This document shows, piece by piece, positions 33,314 to 44,098 of a DNA stretch of 64,000 nucleotides. Origin of the DNA: Eunapius fragilis. Taxonomy: Eukaryota; Porifera; Demospongiae; Spongillida; Spongillidae. The position numbers and the translations under genes were made by a program. The notes beneath the pieces were generated by a model. The model searched no databases. It saw nothing but the letters and a program-made list of their open reading frames with translations, and had not been told where the DNA came from. Positions within the stretch are counted from its first letter, which is position 1. The number at the start of each line of letters is the position of its first letter. Location of the stretch: positions 6,649,261 to 6,713,260 of the forward strand of contig OY811982.1 in NCBI GenBank assembly GCA_963681505.1. The letters run 5' to 3'.

Positions 33314-33578
33314 TGTTGTGTTTCTCGTTAGAAAATACTCAGGATGTCCAAAGAATATAATATTGCAGGGAAATCACAGCGATACAAAGTACTACAGCCT
33401 ATGTTAAAACTACAGTAGAGCACAAAGAGAATGCACACTGACGTCTATTCCTGTCCGAATCATACACACGGTGAAATGCTTAAATAGCCAATAGAAAGTT
33501 CTAGAACATGCATGCCCAACACATGTTTAATTAACACCTAAAAGCAAGCCAGGTCATGCCAGAGCATGCTCCTTAACA
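33314..33578 (-). repeat. 5' LTR of element A
   Basis: 265 bp, same ends as the 3' LTR. On the coding strand it is followed by ggataaaattggcg, close to where a primer-binding site should be. The attggcg motif is shared with element B. Confidence 0.95.
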
Positions 33579-34170
33579 CTTATGGAGGAGCTGATGAGGT
33601 AGGTGAGGGGTAGTCCTTATGGAGGAGCTGATGAGATGGGTGAGGGGTAGTCCTTATGGAGGAGCTGATGAAGTGGGTGAGGGGTAGTCCTTATGGAGGA
33701 GCTGATGAGGTGGGTGAGGGATAGTCCTTATGGAGGAGCTGATGAGGTAGGTGAGGGGTAGTCCTTATGGAGGAGCTGATGAGGTGGGTGAGGGGTAGTC
33801 CTTATGGAGGAACTGATGAGGTGGGTGAGGGGTAGTCCTTATGGAGGAGCTGATGAGGTGGGTGAGGGGTAGACCTTATGGAGGAGCTGATGAGGTGGGT
33901 GAGAGGTAGTCCTTATTGATGAGCTGATGAGGTGGGTGAGGGGTAGTCCTTATGGAGGAGCTGATGAGGTGGGTGAGGGGTAGTCCGTATGGAGGAACTG
34001 ATGAGGTGGGTGAGGGTAGTCCTTATGGAGGAGCTGAATGATGAGGTGGGTGAGGGGTAGTCCTTATTGAGGAGCTGATGAGGTGGGTGAGGGGTAGTCC
34101 TTATTGACGAGCTGATGAGGTGGATGAGGGGTAGTCCTTATTGAGGAGCTGATGAGGTGGATGAGGGGTA
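33579..34170 (+). repeat. 37-bp minisatellite, middle block
   Basis: About sixteen copies of the same unit as 28286-28656, with scattered substitutions and one small insertion (ctgaatgatgagg near 34034). Confidence 0.95.
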
Positions 34171-35275
34171 CATCATCACAGTGGTTCGTGTGCTTACAAA
34201 TCTCCATAAATGCAAACTTCAAAATGTCTCAAATTCCTAGCACATGCAAACAGGACACCCCAAATATGCATCCGACATAATATGCACATCACACCGCACC
34301 AATCTCTCTTTGGTGGCATCATCAATCCATTTCCAAAGCGTCATTTACAAGCATGTGTAAGGGAAGAGCTAAGCGCAGTATTTCCCTAGTGTGTGCTTTT
34401 AGACCTGAACAGAAGGACCAGATTTTATATGCAGGCCCAAATGCAGATACATGTCGAAAAAGAGTGCCTGCCTGCATGAAATAAATAACTTTAACATCAA
34501 GCACAGTGAATAAAGCAGCAAATGGTACAAATAGAGAACTTTTTGACCTGGGAGAAGAAAAAACTATATAACATGTTCTCGCAGTCCCAACACTTGCAGG
34601 AACACATTCTTTCCATCCCCATGCCTATAGAGACATGTTTCTCCATGTAATACCATCCCCTGCACTTCATAGACCCCCAACCACTATGGGTCATGCATGA
34701 TCTGTCCATACCCACATTTGACATGAAATGTTCCTCCAAGCCCCACACATATTTTTGCATGCAGGAAAGTGTGCATCATGTCTGGAGCCTCTACATATTG
34801 GCTTAATTGTATCATACCTTTAATAGTACATGTAAGAAAGAGGTAATTGTGACAGAAACACAAAGGAGCACATCCCCTTCACAGAATAGGGAGAAGGGCT
34901 TCTTAGTCATTCAGTTTCAGTAGGGCAAACCAATGAGTACTCGCTGACTAAAGTCATTGACCACAAAGCCTTGTGCAGTATACACCAACTTTTGATTTGG
35001 ACATGTACATGTGCAGGCCAAGGGGTACACATTAAACAGGTGGTTGGAAAATACAGCATAAATGTACCACACATTTTCAAAATCAATCCAACTAATTTCA
35101 ACATTCATCCTTCCAACAGCCTGGTGCTAATATTGTCAAAATACATGCCAGTCAGGTACAAGTATATAATGTAGAATATGTTTTGCATCCTTGTAATCAC
35201 CATGCATGCACACACATACCACTACCAGTAACTGTTCGAGCTTCTCTTGCCCGGGGAAGAGAAGGAATGGATAGG
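34171..35275. other. Spacer between inverted minisatellite blocks
   Basis: AT-rich sequence without recognised genes. 34966-35225 matches 47660-47945 in the same orientation (gtgcaggccaaggggtacac, ttccaacagcctggtgctaa), so it is a dispersed repeat. Confidence 0.6.
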
Positions 35276-35276
35276 T

Positions 35277-35610
35277 GATCAGCTCCTCTATAAGGACTAC
35301 CCCTCACCCACCTCATCAGCTCCTCCATAAGGACTACCCCTCACCCACCTCATCAGCTCCTCCGTAAGGACTACCCCTCACCCACTTCATCAGCTCCTCC
35401 ATAAGGACTACCCCTCACCCACCCCATCAGCTCCTCCGGTAGGACTACCCCTCACCCACTTCATCAGCTCCTCCATAAGGACTACCCCTCACCCACTTCA
35501 TCTGCTCCTCCACAAGGACTACCCCTCACCCACCTCGATCATCAGCTCCTCCATAAGGACTACCCCTTACCCACTTCATCTGCTTCTCCATAAGGACTAC
35601 CCCTTACCCA
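35277..35610 (-). repeat. 37-bp minisatellite, inverted block
   Basis: About nine copies of the reverse complement (ataaggactacccctcaccc, acctcatcagctcctcc). It faces the 33579-34170 block across a 1.1-kb spacer. Confidence 0.95.
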
Positions 35611-36099
35611 GATTTGGAAAGCGTTCCTCTGTAGTTATAGGGGCATGTGTCGCACAATCGAGCTAGTTTTTTTTCTTGTCTTGATTTGAGCAATGCAATG
35701 CCTCATATTTTTAAAAATAAGGTCTGATTTTTGCATTCAAAAGTTATGCCTAGTCATATTCCATATTTGAGATGATCGCATATATGTATGCATGGCCAGC
35801 AATTTTATTGATACAAATTAGTTTGTGGTTCGAATGACTATGTAAACATGCTCCTCTTTACCTGCGACGGGCACATTTTTGTGCCCATAATTAGCTCTTG
35901 CGCAATGCGGTGGGCACATTTATGTGACGAGCGGGATACGTGTCCGATAAACATGCACTACGCGCGAACGGTACTGTATTTGCAGGTGTCGTTAGGCATA
36001 CAAGCTAAGCGTTACGTACGTTATTACATACAACTCTTTTATCGGGGCAATACACGAAACAGCAAACAAAAAAACGCTGCCTTCCGACACTGAATTTCT

Positions 36100-37084
36100 C
36101 CACCAGTAGAAGTAATTTTAGTGATGATGGCTTCGATAGCTACGTTGAGGAAGAGAACGAGGGTTGTGAGGTTAGTAGAGATTATGAATGCTTACACCGG
36201 ATGTGGGCGTCGTAATCAGTTGTCAGCCTTCAGCTGATGAAACTGCAGCCATGGAATATCAAGAGGATATGGTAATGGAACACAAGTCTGTGGAGGCAGA
36301 TGAATATGTGGACCATAGAACTGAGCAAGCACCCCAAGTCCACTGTACCTCACCACAAGCTTGCTGACCCCTTACACCACAAGCCTACTATTGCTCCCTT
36401 ACACCACTGCACGGTGACCCCATGCACGACAAGCTTACTATCCCTTACACGACAAGCTTATTGCTCCCATACACGACAAGCCGAATGTTCCCTTACACGA
36501 CAAGTCTCCTGCCCCCTTACACAACAAGCCGACTGCTCCCATACAAGACAAGCCTACAACTCCCTTACACAATAAGCCTACTGATCCCTTACACGACAAA
36601 CCTACTGCTCCCATAGACGACAAGCCTACTGCCCCCTTACAAGACAAGCCTCCAGCTCCCTAACATAACAAGCCTACTGCTCCCATACTCCCTTACACAA
36701 CAAGCCTCCTGCTCCCATACACGACAAGTCTCCTGCCCCCTTACAAGACAAGCTTACTGCTCCTTACACAACAAACCTATTGCTCCCATACAAGACAAGC
36801 CTACTGCTCCTTTACACGGCATGCCTACTGCCCCCTTACAAGACAAGTCTCCTGCTCCCTTAAAAGACAAGCCTACTGCTCCCTTACACCACATGCCTCC
36901 TGCCCCCTTACACGACAAACCTACTGCTCCCTTACACCACATGCCTACTGCTCCCTTACACCACATGCCTGCTGCTCCCTTACAAGACAAGCCTACTGCT
37001 CCCTTACAACACATGCCTGCTAACCCAACAATGCTGACTCCTTACGCCATGGTTCATATCGTTTCCTCTTACCTCTATCTGTAA
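36100..37084 (+). pseudogene. Decayed locus with octapeptide repeats (DKPTAPLH)
   Basis: A possible exon (after ctccaccag at 36105) encodes SNFSDDGFDSYVEEENEGCE, with a gttagt donor at about 36171. A second (after aaactgcag near 36248) encodes MEYQEDMVMEHKSVEADEYV. From about 36350 a 24-bp repeat encodes DKPTAPLH variants over some 650 bp, but the frame shifts several times and meets stops. The last clean frame ends at 37084. Open frames on the minus strand over the same repeat (CKGAVGLS type) are mirror artefacts. Family not recognised. Confidence 0.4.
36350..37025 (+). repeat. 24-bp minisatellite
   Basis: Tandem degenerate copies of cctactgctcccttacacga plus caag. It is the repeat underlying the octapeptide locus. 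Confidence 0.9.
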
Positions 37085-37575
37085 ATCAAAGGAGCTTCAC
37101 CTCAGAGTTGCTACCCAATTTCACTGAGCAGCTGGCAGAGCAAGCGTATTGAGCCAGGCGGCACAACAAGGTATCTAAGCAATACATAACAGTAGATGCA
37201 TGCCCATACTTTTAAAACCTAAGCTGACAACTTACATGTAAGTTCAGAACGGTAGCGTAGATTGTCCATTTTAAATGACGCACACTCGAAGATAGACGAA
37301 GAATAAGCACTACATGTACCTACCGTCAGCCCAAATCACTCAAAATCGATAGAACAGACACTTTTTGAGAGCAATTGTGAAAATAAGGGCCATCGGGCGC
37401 GTAGTGACCGAGAAAAACTAGCAAGCGTTCTAGCGCTCCATTAAAAAAATTTCGAATCAAAATCCTTCCGCATGACGTGTGCTAATGAATATTAATTAGC
37501 GCAGGTGAAGGGATATTATACTGTATAAGGAGCCTGAGGTAGAACCTATGACCAGTTTTAGGGCTTAGTTATGTT
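37085..37575. other. Intergenic, nothing recognised
   Basis: No coding or repeat signal apart from short AT-rich runs. Confidence 0.4.
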
Positions 37576-37577
37576 TT

Positions 37578-37785
<208 letters not shown>

Positions 37786-38012
37786 TGTGTGGGTGCCTGT
37801 ATGCCAGTATTCATATCATTTATAGTAAGTGGTCATACATGTGTAGTCGGACGGAAACGCAAATGAACCTATTAACCCGATCCCGGTCACAGAGTAGGCA
37901 GTATGGCTTCTCCCTCATTCAGTTTCATTATTCAATGACTTGAAGCGCTAATTCCATTCATTGATCTGACCACTGACAAAGACCGTTCCCAGAAAGTCCT
38001 TAACGAAGCGTG

Positions 38013-38020
38013 TATAAAAG
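38013..38020 (+). promoter_or_regulatory. TATA box of the Cys-rich protein gene
   Basis: TATAAAAG lies 70 bp before the ATG at 38083, giving a predicted 5' UTR of about 40 nt. Confidence 0.65.
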
Positions 38021-38082
38021 GCGCGAAACTGCAGCATTGTAATTATACTCAACCTAGACCATCTTGCATTATACCATCAGTC

Positions 38083-38995
38083 ATGCGTACCGTTACGATA
38101 GCGATATACTTCGCATCTGCAAGCTTTCTTCTGTACTTTGCCCGCGCAGCTCCTGATCATGGAATGAAAGCGCGGGAACAGCACAAGGCCGCCGATATCA
38201 CCCTGGATAGCGATATGGCAGAATATTTCGAAGCTCCAAATCCATGCAGCAATGAGGGAAAAGGAGACAGAAGTAGAATTGGAGTATGATCTTTCTGAAA
38301 GAAAAAAGGCGGAGCGTGTAGCTGATATCAGTGGCGCTCTTCCACCAGATGAACCAGGTTTGTGGAAAAAAGTGGGCTACTTGGACATGACAGATCCAAC
38401 TCAGAAATGCCCGCCATCATGGAGCAAGATCTCATCACCGCGCGCTTCATGCGGAATGAAGAGTACCACAGGAGGGTGCGATTCATTGGCGATCGGAACT
38501 TCCGGAGCTAGCTACCAGACAGTTTGCGGGAGGTTCCGAGGTTATCAAATTGGAGCGCTCGATGCATTCACCATGCATCCTGACGACATCGAGCAGGCGT
38601 ACGTAGACGGGATAAGCATCACCTACGGAGCTGCAAGGCAAAGGAAACACATATTCACTTACGCAGCAGGTCGCTTCGAAGCCGAAACCAGTATTTGGAA
38701 CTGCCCCTGTTTTGGGGGAGACTCTCCTCCTTCCTTTGTAGGTACCGACTTCTACTGCGAGTCAGGCAATCCTGGATCGACCTGGGCTGACTCGATGTAC
38801 TTTGCCGACGTGCTATGGGATGGACAACAGTGCAATGGACTCGAAGCTACATGCTGCAATGCACCAAACCTCCCGTGGTTTTGTAAGACGCTCCCTGCTC
38901 CTATCACCGGAGACTTGGAGGTTCGAATGTGCATGGATGGAGGCGTCAATATCGTAAACTTGGCTATGGAGTTTTTCGAGCTGTACATAAAATGA
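38083..38995 (+). CDS. Secreted Cys-rich protein of an uncharacterised sponge/cnidarian family
   Basis: The ATG at 38083 gives a signal peptide (MRTVTIAIYFASASFLLYFA, cleavage probably after ARAA) and a propeptide-like stretch. Between about 38200 and 38289 the reading moves by +1 to the frame that carries the main domain and ends at 38995. The domain runs from LWKKVGYLDMTDPTQKCPP through CGRFRGYQIGALDAF, ITYGAARQRKHIF, NCPCFGG, DFYCESGNPGS, LWDGQQCNG and TCCNAPNLPWFCK to FFELYIK, with about twelve conserved-looking Cys. I recognise this layout as a family of unknown function expanded in sponges. The gene has its own TATA box and looks intronless. The shift is either a recent mutation, a short missed intron or a sequence error; the rest is clean. 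Confidence 0.8.
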
Positions 38996-40128
38996 ATTGT
39001 TCGCTGAATGGATGTGTACTATGTATATATATATACATGTATATATAGCTGCATATGCAGTGTTGTGAGCGCCCGCACTCTTACTACAGTATACCATATC
39101 AGTGACAATTGTTGTGGTTTGTACATTCGCGACATACTCCCGGATAACTACCATAGAAAATGAATTGCTGTTTATAAACCTGATTGTTAACAAGTAAAGG
39201 AAACTGTCATAGCCCTATATTTAGCCCGTTTGTAGCATATACTATGTTGGTGTGCTAAATAAATATGAATATGATGCCGTATTTTCCTTTACTATATATT
39301 ACAGACCCTTTTTACGCCGCCATCAGTGATGCCGCGCCAGCAATATAAGTAAGATACGGTCACGTTGACGGCTGGCCGGATTTTGTCCCGACGGTCACGA
39401 TCGCGGTCAAAGGTTGACCGCCACTTAGCAATACGGCCACGTACACGGCCTGGCCGGCAGCCGTCTATCTTCAATATGGTCACGACGGTCACGCTGTACA
39501 GCCTTTAAGCATTCATAATACGTCATTGCTCGCGTCATTGCGTAACAAAAAGTTGTTATCATAACAAACTGAGAGCTTTAATCGCGCTTTACAGGCTTAG
39601 TCATGCAGTGGCAACCAGTGTTGCCGCGGTTGACCGATTGGAGGAAGTAACGGACGACCAGTTGACCGGAATAGACCTCTGGCGGTCACGGTTACGGCTA
39701 GAGATAGCCGTAACCAGTCCATACGGTCACGATCACGGGCAGGCCGTTTGAAACTTATCCGGCACGGTCACGGTCAGTTTTGGACCGTCAAAAATCGCCA
39801 GTTCATACTTAGCGGTCACGGCAGACGGTCTTAGTCGGTCAAAGTCAAACTTGCATGCGTGTATTATACTGTATTGGCACCGTATATAACTCCGCATGCA
39901 TGCACTGCATGCTGGTTGCAATTTGCACATCGGTATGTGTATAGATGCGGCTTTATACTAATTCCTTTAGATGATAGCCTTAGTCTTTGGACCAGACCTA
40001 AAATAAATTGTCTGGTCCCCAGGCACACATACAACTTGCGTTCATCTGTCAAGTGCTTCCTCATCTTTGAAGTAGAACCATCAACTCTGGATATCCATGT
40101 AATCCTTTTTCTCTTGTTCACAGAGAGC

Positions 40129-40317
40129 GCACAAACTCCATTCGTTGAACTGTGCCGCCCGAGCCAACTTGAAGTGTTTCCACAACTTTGTGTTAAGAAA
40201 CGTTTAAGAAACATTTGCGGACCGGATGGATGGCAAGCACTTTTCACACAGCTATCTGGTGGTTTATCCAATTTTAGAATCCGTTACAGCTATCTTTTAC
40301 GTCATGGGTTGCAGTAG
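40129..40317 (+). pseudogene. Exon-like passenger inside hAT element 2
   Basis: After a good acceptor (ttgttcacag) the frame reads PFVELCRPSQLEVFPQLCVK, a Leu/Cys-containing segment, then CGPDGWQALFTQLSGG, and stops at 40317. The composition looks protein-coding, unlike the surrounding repeat. It may be a host exon captured by the transposon, or a relic of its own gene. Family not recognised. Confidence 0.35.
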
Positions 40318-40321
40318 CTAC

Positions 40322-40530
40322 ACCACCAGGAAAGTTTATTTTGTATCAAATACATATTCGAAACATTCATCTCCTCAAGCGTATACATAATTGAAAGTGT
40401 ATTTGTAACATACTAGCAAAACATATTTGATACATATCTGCTTGCTAAGATCGATGTTTCAAATATGTTTTTTGCTATGATACAATCACCAGTTATGATA
40501 CAAATTTGAACTTTCCTGGGTGTGTAATTG
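40322..40530. mobile_element. Small inverted-repeat insertion in hAT element 2
   Basis: The ends caccaggaaagtttattttg and (reversed) cacccaggaaagttcaaatt form imperfect inverted repeats, with internal atttgatacatat / tatgtatcaaat motifs. Confidence 0.55.
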
Positions 40531-41474
40531 ACCGTCAGTGACCGGATAATATTTTTTACGGTCAGCCGTAAAATTCTGACGGTCACCGTACTCTGACGGC
40601 TCAGACGGCCAGGCACATTGACGGCCCGCGGCCGATGGCGGTCAGCACAAATTTTGGCAAATTTTGGCGGCTGCCGGACGGCCAAGGCTGGCCGCGGCAA
40701 CACTGGTGGCAACAGCCTCGAGGCCATCAAAAGCTACCAAAAAAGTGATCTCTTGCATTCAGTCTATGTAGTGTAAGTATAATAGAAGCCAGTTAGGAGA
40801 CATACATGTATTAATCGAGCCACGCGTTCAAAAACATATGGTAATGCAAGTGACAACTTTGGTCCAACGCTCTGTTGAGTGCAGACCATGCAGCTGGCTA
40901 GATAACATGAGAACTCAGAAAAAAAAAAAAAAGGTTCAGTCATGACTCATGAGTAAAATAGCGAAGAAAGCCAAATATACTATCACGTCGGAGGACTAGG
41001 GGAGTAGGGGAGCTGTTCAATGACACCAGAACCAAAAAATACAAATTAATTAATACCATATCAGTGGCATCACGTGAGTTAAACTGCAGCCGTCCGTGAA
41101 AGTTCCTGCGCTGACGGCCACGGTCAACAGTCCAAAATATTGACGGCCAGCGATTTTCATACGGTTAGCTCACGTGCTCCTGTTTAGTGACGGTCACGGT
41201 CACGGCTGGGCCGTCTGAGCCGTCATATCAATACGGTCCCGGACGGCCAGTGCTGGCCGCGGCATCACTGGCCGCCATTGCCTTCAAATCCTTTATGATC
41301 ATCAACTTTCTCATAGAGAATGTTTTTAGTTACACCGAGGGTGACTTCAGTGCTATTAGCCTCATCAAAAGGCGCACAAATTGAATTCGCGTATTCTGCC
41401 ACGTACCAGCAATCAAATCCCTAAGCTATGGGGAGTACAATTCCGAGATTTTTACGGCATTTCCAAAATCTTCG

Positions 41475-41661
<187 letters not shown>

Positions 41662-41664
41662 CAG

Positions 41665-42030
41665 CTAGTAGTCTCGTACCCAGACCTACACTCGCAGCTG
41701 CGGATGGATTACATCACCGCTACGCAAGACGGTGTACTTTGAATTCAATTTACTAAATGTAGGACCGTCTTGCTGTATTCTGGTAACAATCCATAATGTG
41801 TCTTGTTTCATTGCTTTTTACACCACCAATGCCAATCCTACATCCCACTCTGATCCTCAAAGAGAAATTTTTAAAATCTATTTGTTTCCTTGATTTTTTT
41901 CTATCATGCAGAGGGATTGGTTACGTGACTTTTGTGCAGATTAACACTTGTGCATTCGCAAAACGTGTTGTCCTGAAGAAGGGGAGCTAACCTCATCTCC
42001 AGACCCAATTACGTAATATAATTGGGTTTA
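41665..42030. other. Intergenic with MITE A fragment
   Basis: 41806-41880 (cattgctttttacaccacca) is a partial arm of MITE family A. No gene seen. Confidence 0.45.
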
Positions 42031-42197
42031 GGACACTACACAGTCAAATCTTTACAACCTGCATCAGGATGTATTTGTCAACAGAGCATGTACCAGGAAT
42101 GATATGATTATATTCATGCATGATCATATCATTCCTAGTACATGCTCTGTTGACAAGTACATTCTGATACAGGTTGTAAAGATTTGGCTGTGTAGCT
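42030..42197. mobile_element. Foldback MITE
   Basis: Inverted arms of about 75 bp (ctacacagtcaaatctttac and gtaaagatttggctgtgtag; inner tcatatcattcctagtacat) lie around a short centre. No clear target duplication. Confidence 0.8.
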
Positions 42198-43690
42198 CTC
42201 AATTATCTTATCAACTTATCAAACGTGAGGTCATGGCTTCAGATGCTCCCTCCTCGTACATGTACACCACCCTTACGCCATGCATATTGACAACTCTTGG
42301 TGCAGCGTCGCCTGTGCACGACTGCCAACTAGAATTAATAAATCCAACATACAACGCATACCGACAACACCAACCACATAGATTCATGACATACTCATCA
42401 CACAAACCACACTCAGAGCAGGGACCAACAATCAACAGCTACTTTGGATTTTAACGTAATTTATTTAGAGGTGGTGGGCCCACATCACCTCAAGGGGAAA
42501 AACCTCACTATGTGAGGAAAAAACCTTCTTACACACTGCTCTGGACACCACAACATACACAACACATATGACGAGTTCCTCAGGCAAGGGTCTTCAGCTT
42601 TCATCTGAGTGGAAATGATCATTAAGGAACAACCTGCTTCACATCAAACATTCAGTGCCACACTGCATACAGAGACATTCCATCCCACCCATACCCAGCC
42701 ACCCGGCTGGAACACACGGCAGTCTGCAATCTGCCCATTCGTAAACCAGCCATCCGGCTGAACACAACAACATTCAGACAACGTAAAGTTTACAGACCCG
42801 TGCACTGGCAACGTAGACTGATTTCCTTCCTGCTCACATAAACTTAAATACCTCCACCTCCACGTGTACACATCACGTGCTGTACAACCAATCACATACG
42901 GAGAGAGCATAGTTTCTGTCTAATTCACTACGTTCAACCGACAGAAACGTGTATGAGTTTTAACTACGCCAATACATGAATAACAGTGTAATTAATTTGC
43001 ACCAAACCAGGTGTTAAAAAGGCATGCATGCTGTGAAGCCATACATATCATCAGTAACCTCACAAGTGCTGTTGTTGCTATTGCCCTTACTGTTGTGAAT
43101 CCTAAAAGCAGAGGTCCAATGCTATTGATAATACAACTTCTGGTGGTAGTCAAGTCCGAAGACCCTACAGCAGTGAGTACATTTTGCGTCTCAAATTCCG
43201 GTATCGAATTCATTGATCAAATCGGAACTGCTTTCCTTTTACATGCTGGCGGAGCCCACCAGGCAACTGCCTGGGTATACATAGTAAATAAATAAAATTT
43301 ATGATGTGGGACTCACTGTCGTCGACGTGTCACTGAGTCTGAGAGGAGGTATTTGTGCTACTGATGATTTGTGATTTGTAGCTCTGTGGCTTCTGTCCCA
43401 GAACTCACAGCCGTTTGCCTGGGTTGAATTTTAGACCTTCCGCCATGCAGCTGTGTTTTAGATGCCAAAATGTGAGCTGAATTGTCTCGTATTATAGCAG
43501 CACGTACTTATCGCTTATTTTGTACGTATTTTTATACTGCTTACCAGAGAGATGAATTTACTTTTACATGGTCGCCATGGCAATCAGGTACATGCATATA
43601 CGTCCACCTTTAAAAGCTCCCACTTGTAAAAGATCATTACAGATGTAGAGAACATATCGAGGGGAAGAAGAATACGTTTATTGCTCACAA
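42198..43690. other. Unassigned region
   Basis: A frame ending at 42454 (MASDAPSSYMYTTLTPCILT onward) and another from 43011 to 43295 are open but show no recognisable domain or splice context. I do not call genes here. Confidence 0.35.
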
Positions 43691-43697
43691 TGTGCAG

Positions 43698-43811
43698 GAT
43701 AACTTGGACAGTGTGGGAGCTCTGATCAAGAAACATGAGGACTTTGAGAAGACCCTGGACACACAGGAGGAGAAGATCCATGCCCTGGACCAGTTTGTCC
43801 AGAAGCTGATG
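43698..43811 (+). pseudogene. Orphan spectrin-repeat exon on the plus strand
   Basis: After an acceptor-like tgtgcag the sequence encodes DNLDSVGALIKKHEDFEKTL then DTQEEKIHALDQFVQKLM. This is the helix-A/B region of a spectrin repeat and resembles alpha-spectrin best. No good GT donor follows, and the sequence passes into cctctatccctctac-type simple repeats. It lies head-on to the minus-strand spectrin exons at 44.1-47.6 kb. It may be a duplicated, inverted exon rather than part of an active gene. Confidence 0.55.
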
Positions 43812-43879
43812 ACGCTAGATACCTCCCTACCTCTATCCTTCTCTGTCTTACCTCTAGATACCTCCCTATCTCTATCCCT

Positions 43880-44060
43880 CTACTGTTAGTGGGACACCTA
43901 TTCCTCTGGTAATGGGATCGCTATGGTACTGGTAGTGGGGTACCTATTGCTCTGGTAGTGGGATAGCTATTGCACTGCTAGTGGGGTACATATTCCTCTG
44001 GTAGTGGGATAGTTATGGTACTGGTAGAAGGATACCTATTGCCCTGGTAGTGGGATAGCT
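43880..44060. repeat. Minisatellite of about 36-39 bp
   Basis: Degenerate copies of attcctctggtagtgggata plus gctatggtactg. Confidence 0.75.
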
Positions 44061-44098
44061 CTGAGGCACCTTCATTCAGTCACCACCTCCTTCTCCAC

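Larger units (their letters stand above)
28657..33578 (-). mobile_element. Ty3/gypsy LTR retrotransposon A, complete but inactive
   Basis: The 4922-bp element lies on the minus strand. LTRs of about 270 bp (28657-28928, 33314-33578) start TG and end CA, with TSD cttat at 28652-28656 and 33579-33583. A purine-rich tract (agtgggggagg on the coding strand) adjoins the 3' LTR as expected. Order gag-protease-RT-RNaseH-integrase is the gypsy order. The LTRs differ at several positions including a small indel, so the insertion is not brand new. All frames carry shifts. It split the 37-bp minisatellite. Confidence 0.95.
39616..40705. mobile_element. Non-autonomous hAT element 2, nested in element 1
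   Basis: The ends are cagtgttgccgcgg and, reversed, cagtgttgccgcggccagcc. There is a perfect 8-bp duplication gtggcaac (39608-39615, 40706-40713). Related in sequence to element 1. It carries a coding-looking block (40129-40317) and a smaller inverted-repeat insertion. Confidence 0.92.
39324..41270. mobile_element. Non-autonomous hAT element 1
   Basis: It begins cagtgatgccgcgccagca and ends, reversed, cagtgatgccgcggccagca. It is flanked by a perfect 8-bp duplication gccgccat (39316-39323, 41271-41278), the hAT signature. Subterminal regions carry many cggtcacggt / accgtgaccg motifs. No transposase was found. Confidence 0.92.
39190..41335. mobile_element. MITE family A (copy 3), split by hAT insertions
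   Basis: The left part (39190-39323, with ctatatttagcccgtttgta) and right part (41271-41335, with cgccattgccttcaaatcct) together make one family A copy. The insertion point corresponds to accaccattgcc of intact copies. Confidence 0.8.

Noticed and set aside
28286-34170. CRISPR-like regular repeat array
   Set aside because: The 37-bp units abut directly without spacers and the genome is animal; it is a minisatellite.
38752-39193. Minus-strand frames over the Cys-rich gene
   Set aside because: They are antisense shadows of the plus-strand domain with its signal peptide and family motifs.
42644-43295. Open frames at 42.6-43.3 kb
   Set aside because: No domain, codon signature or splice context; contains small repeats of catccggctg.
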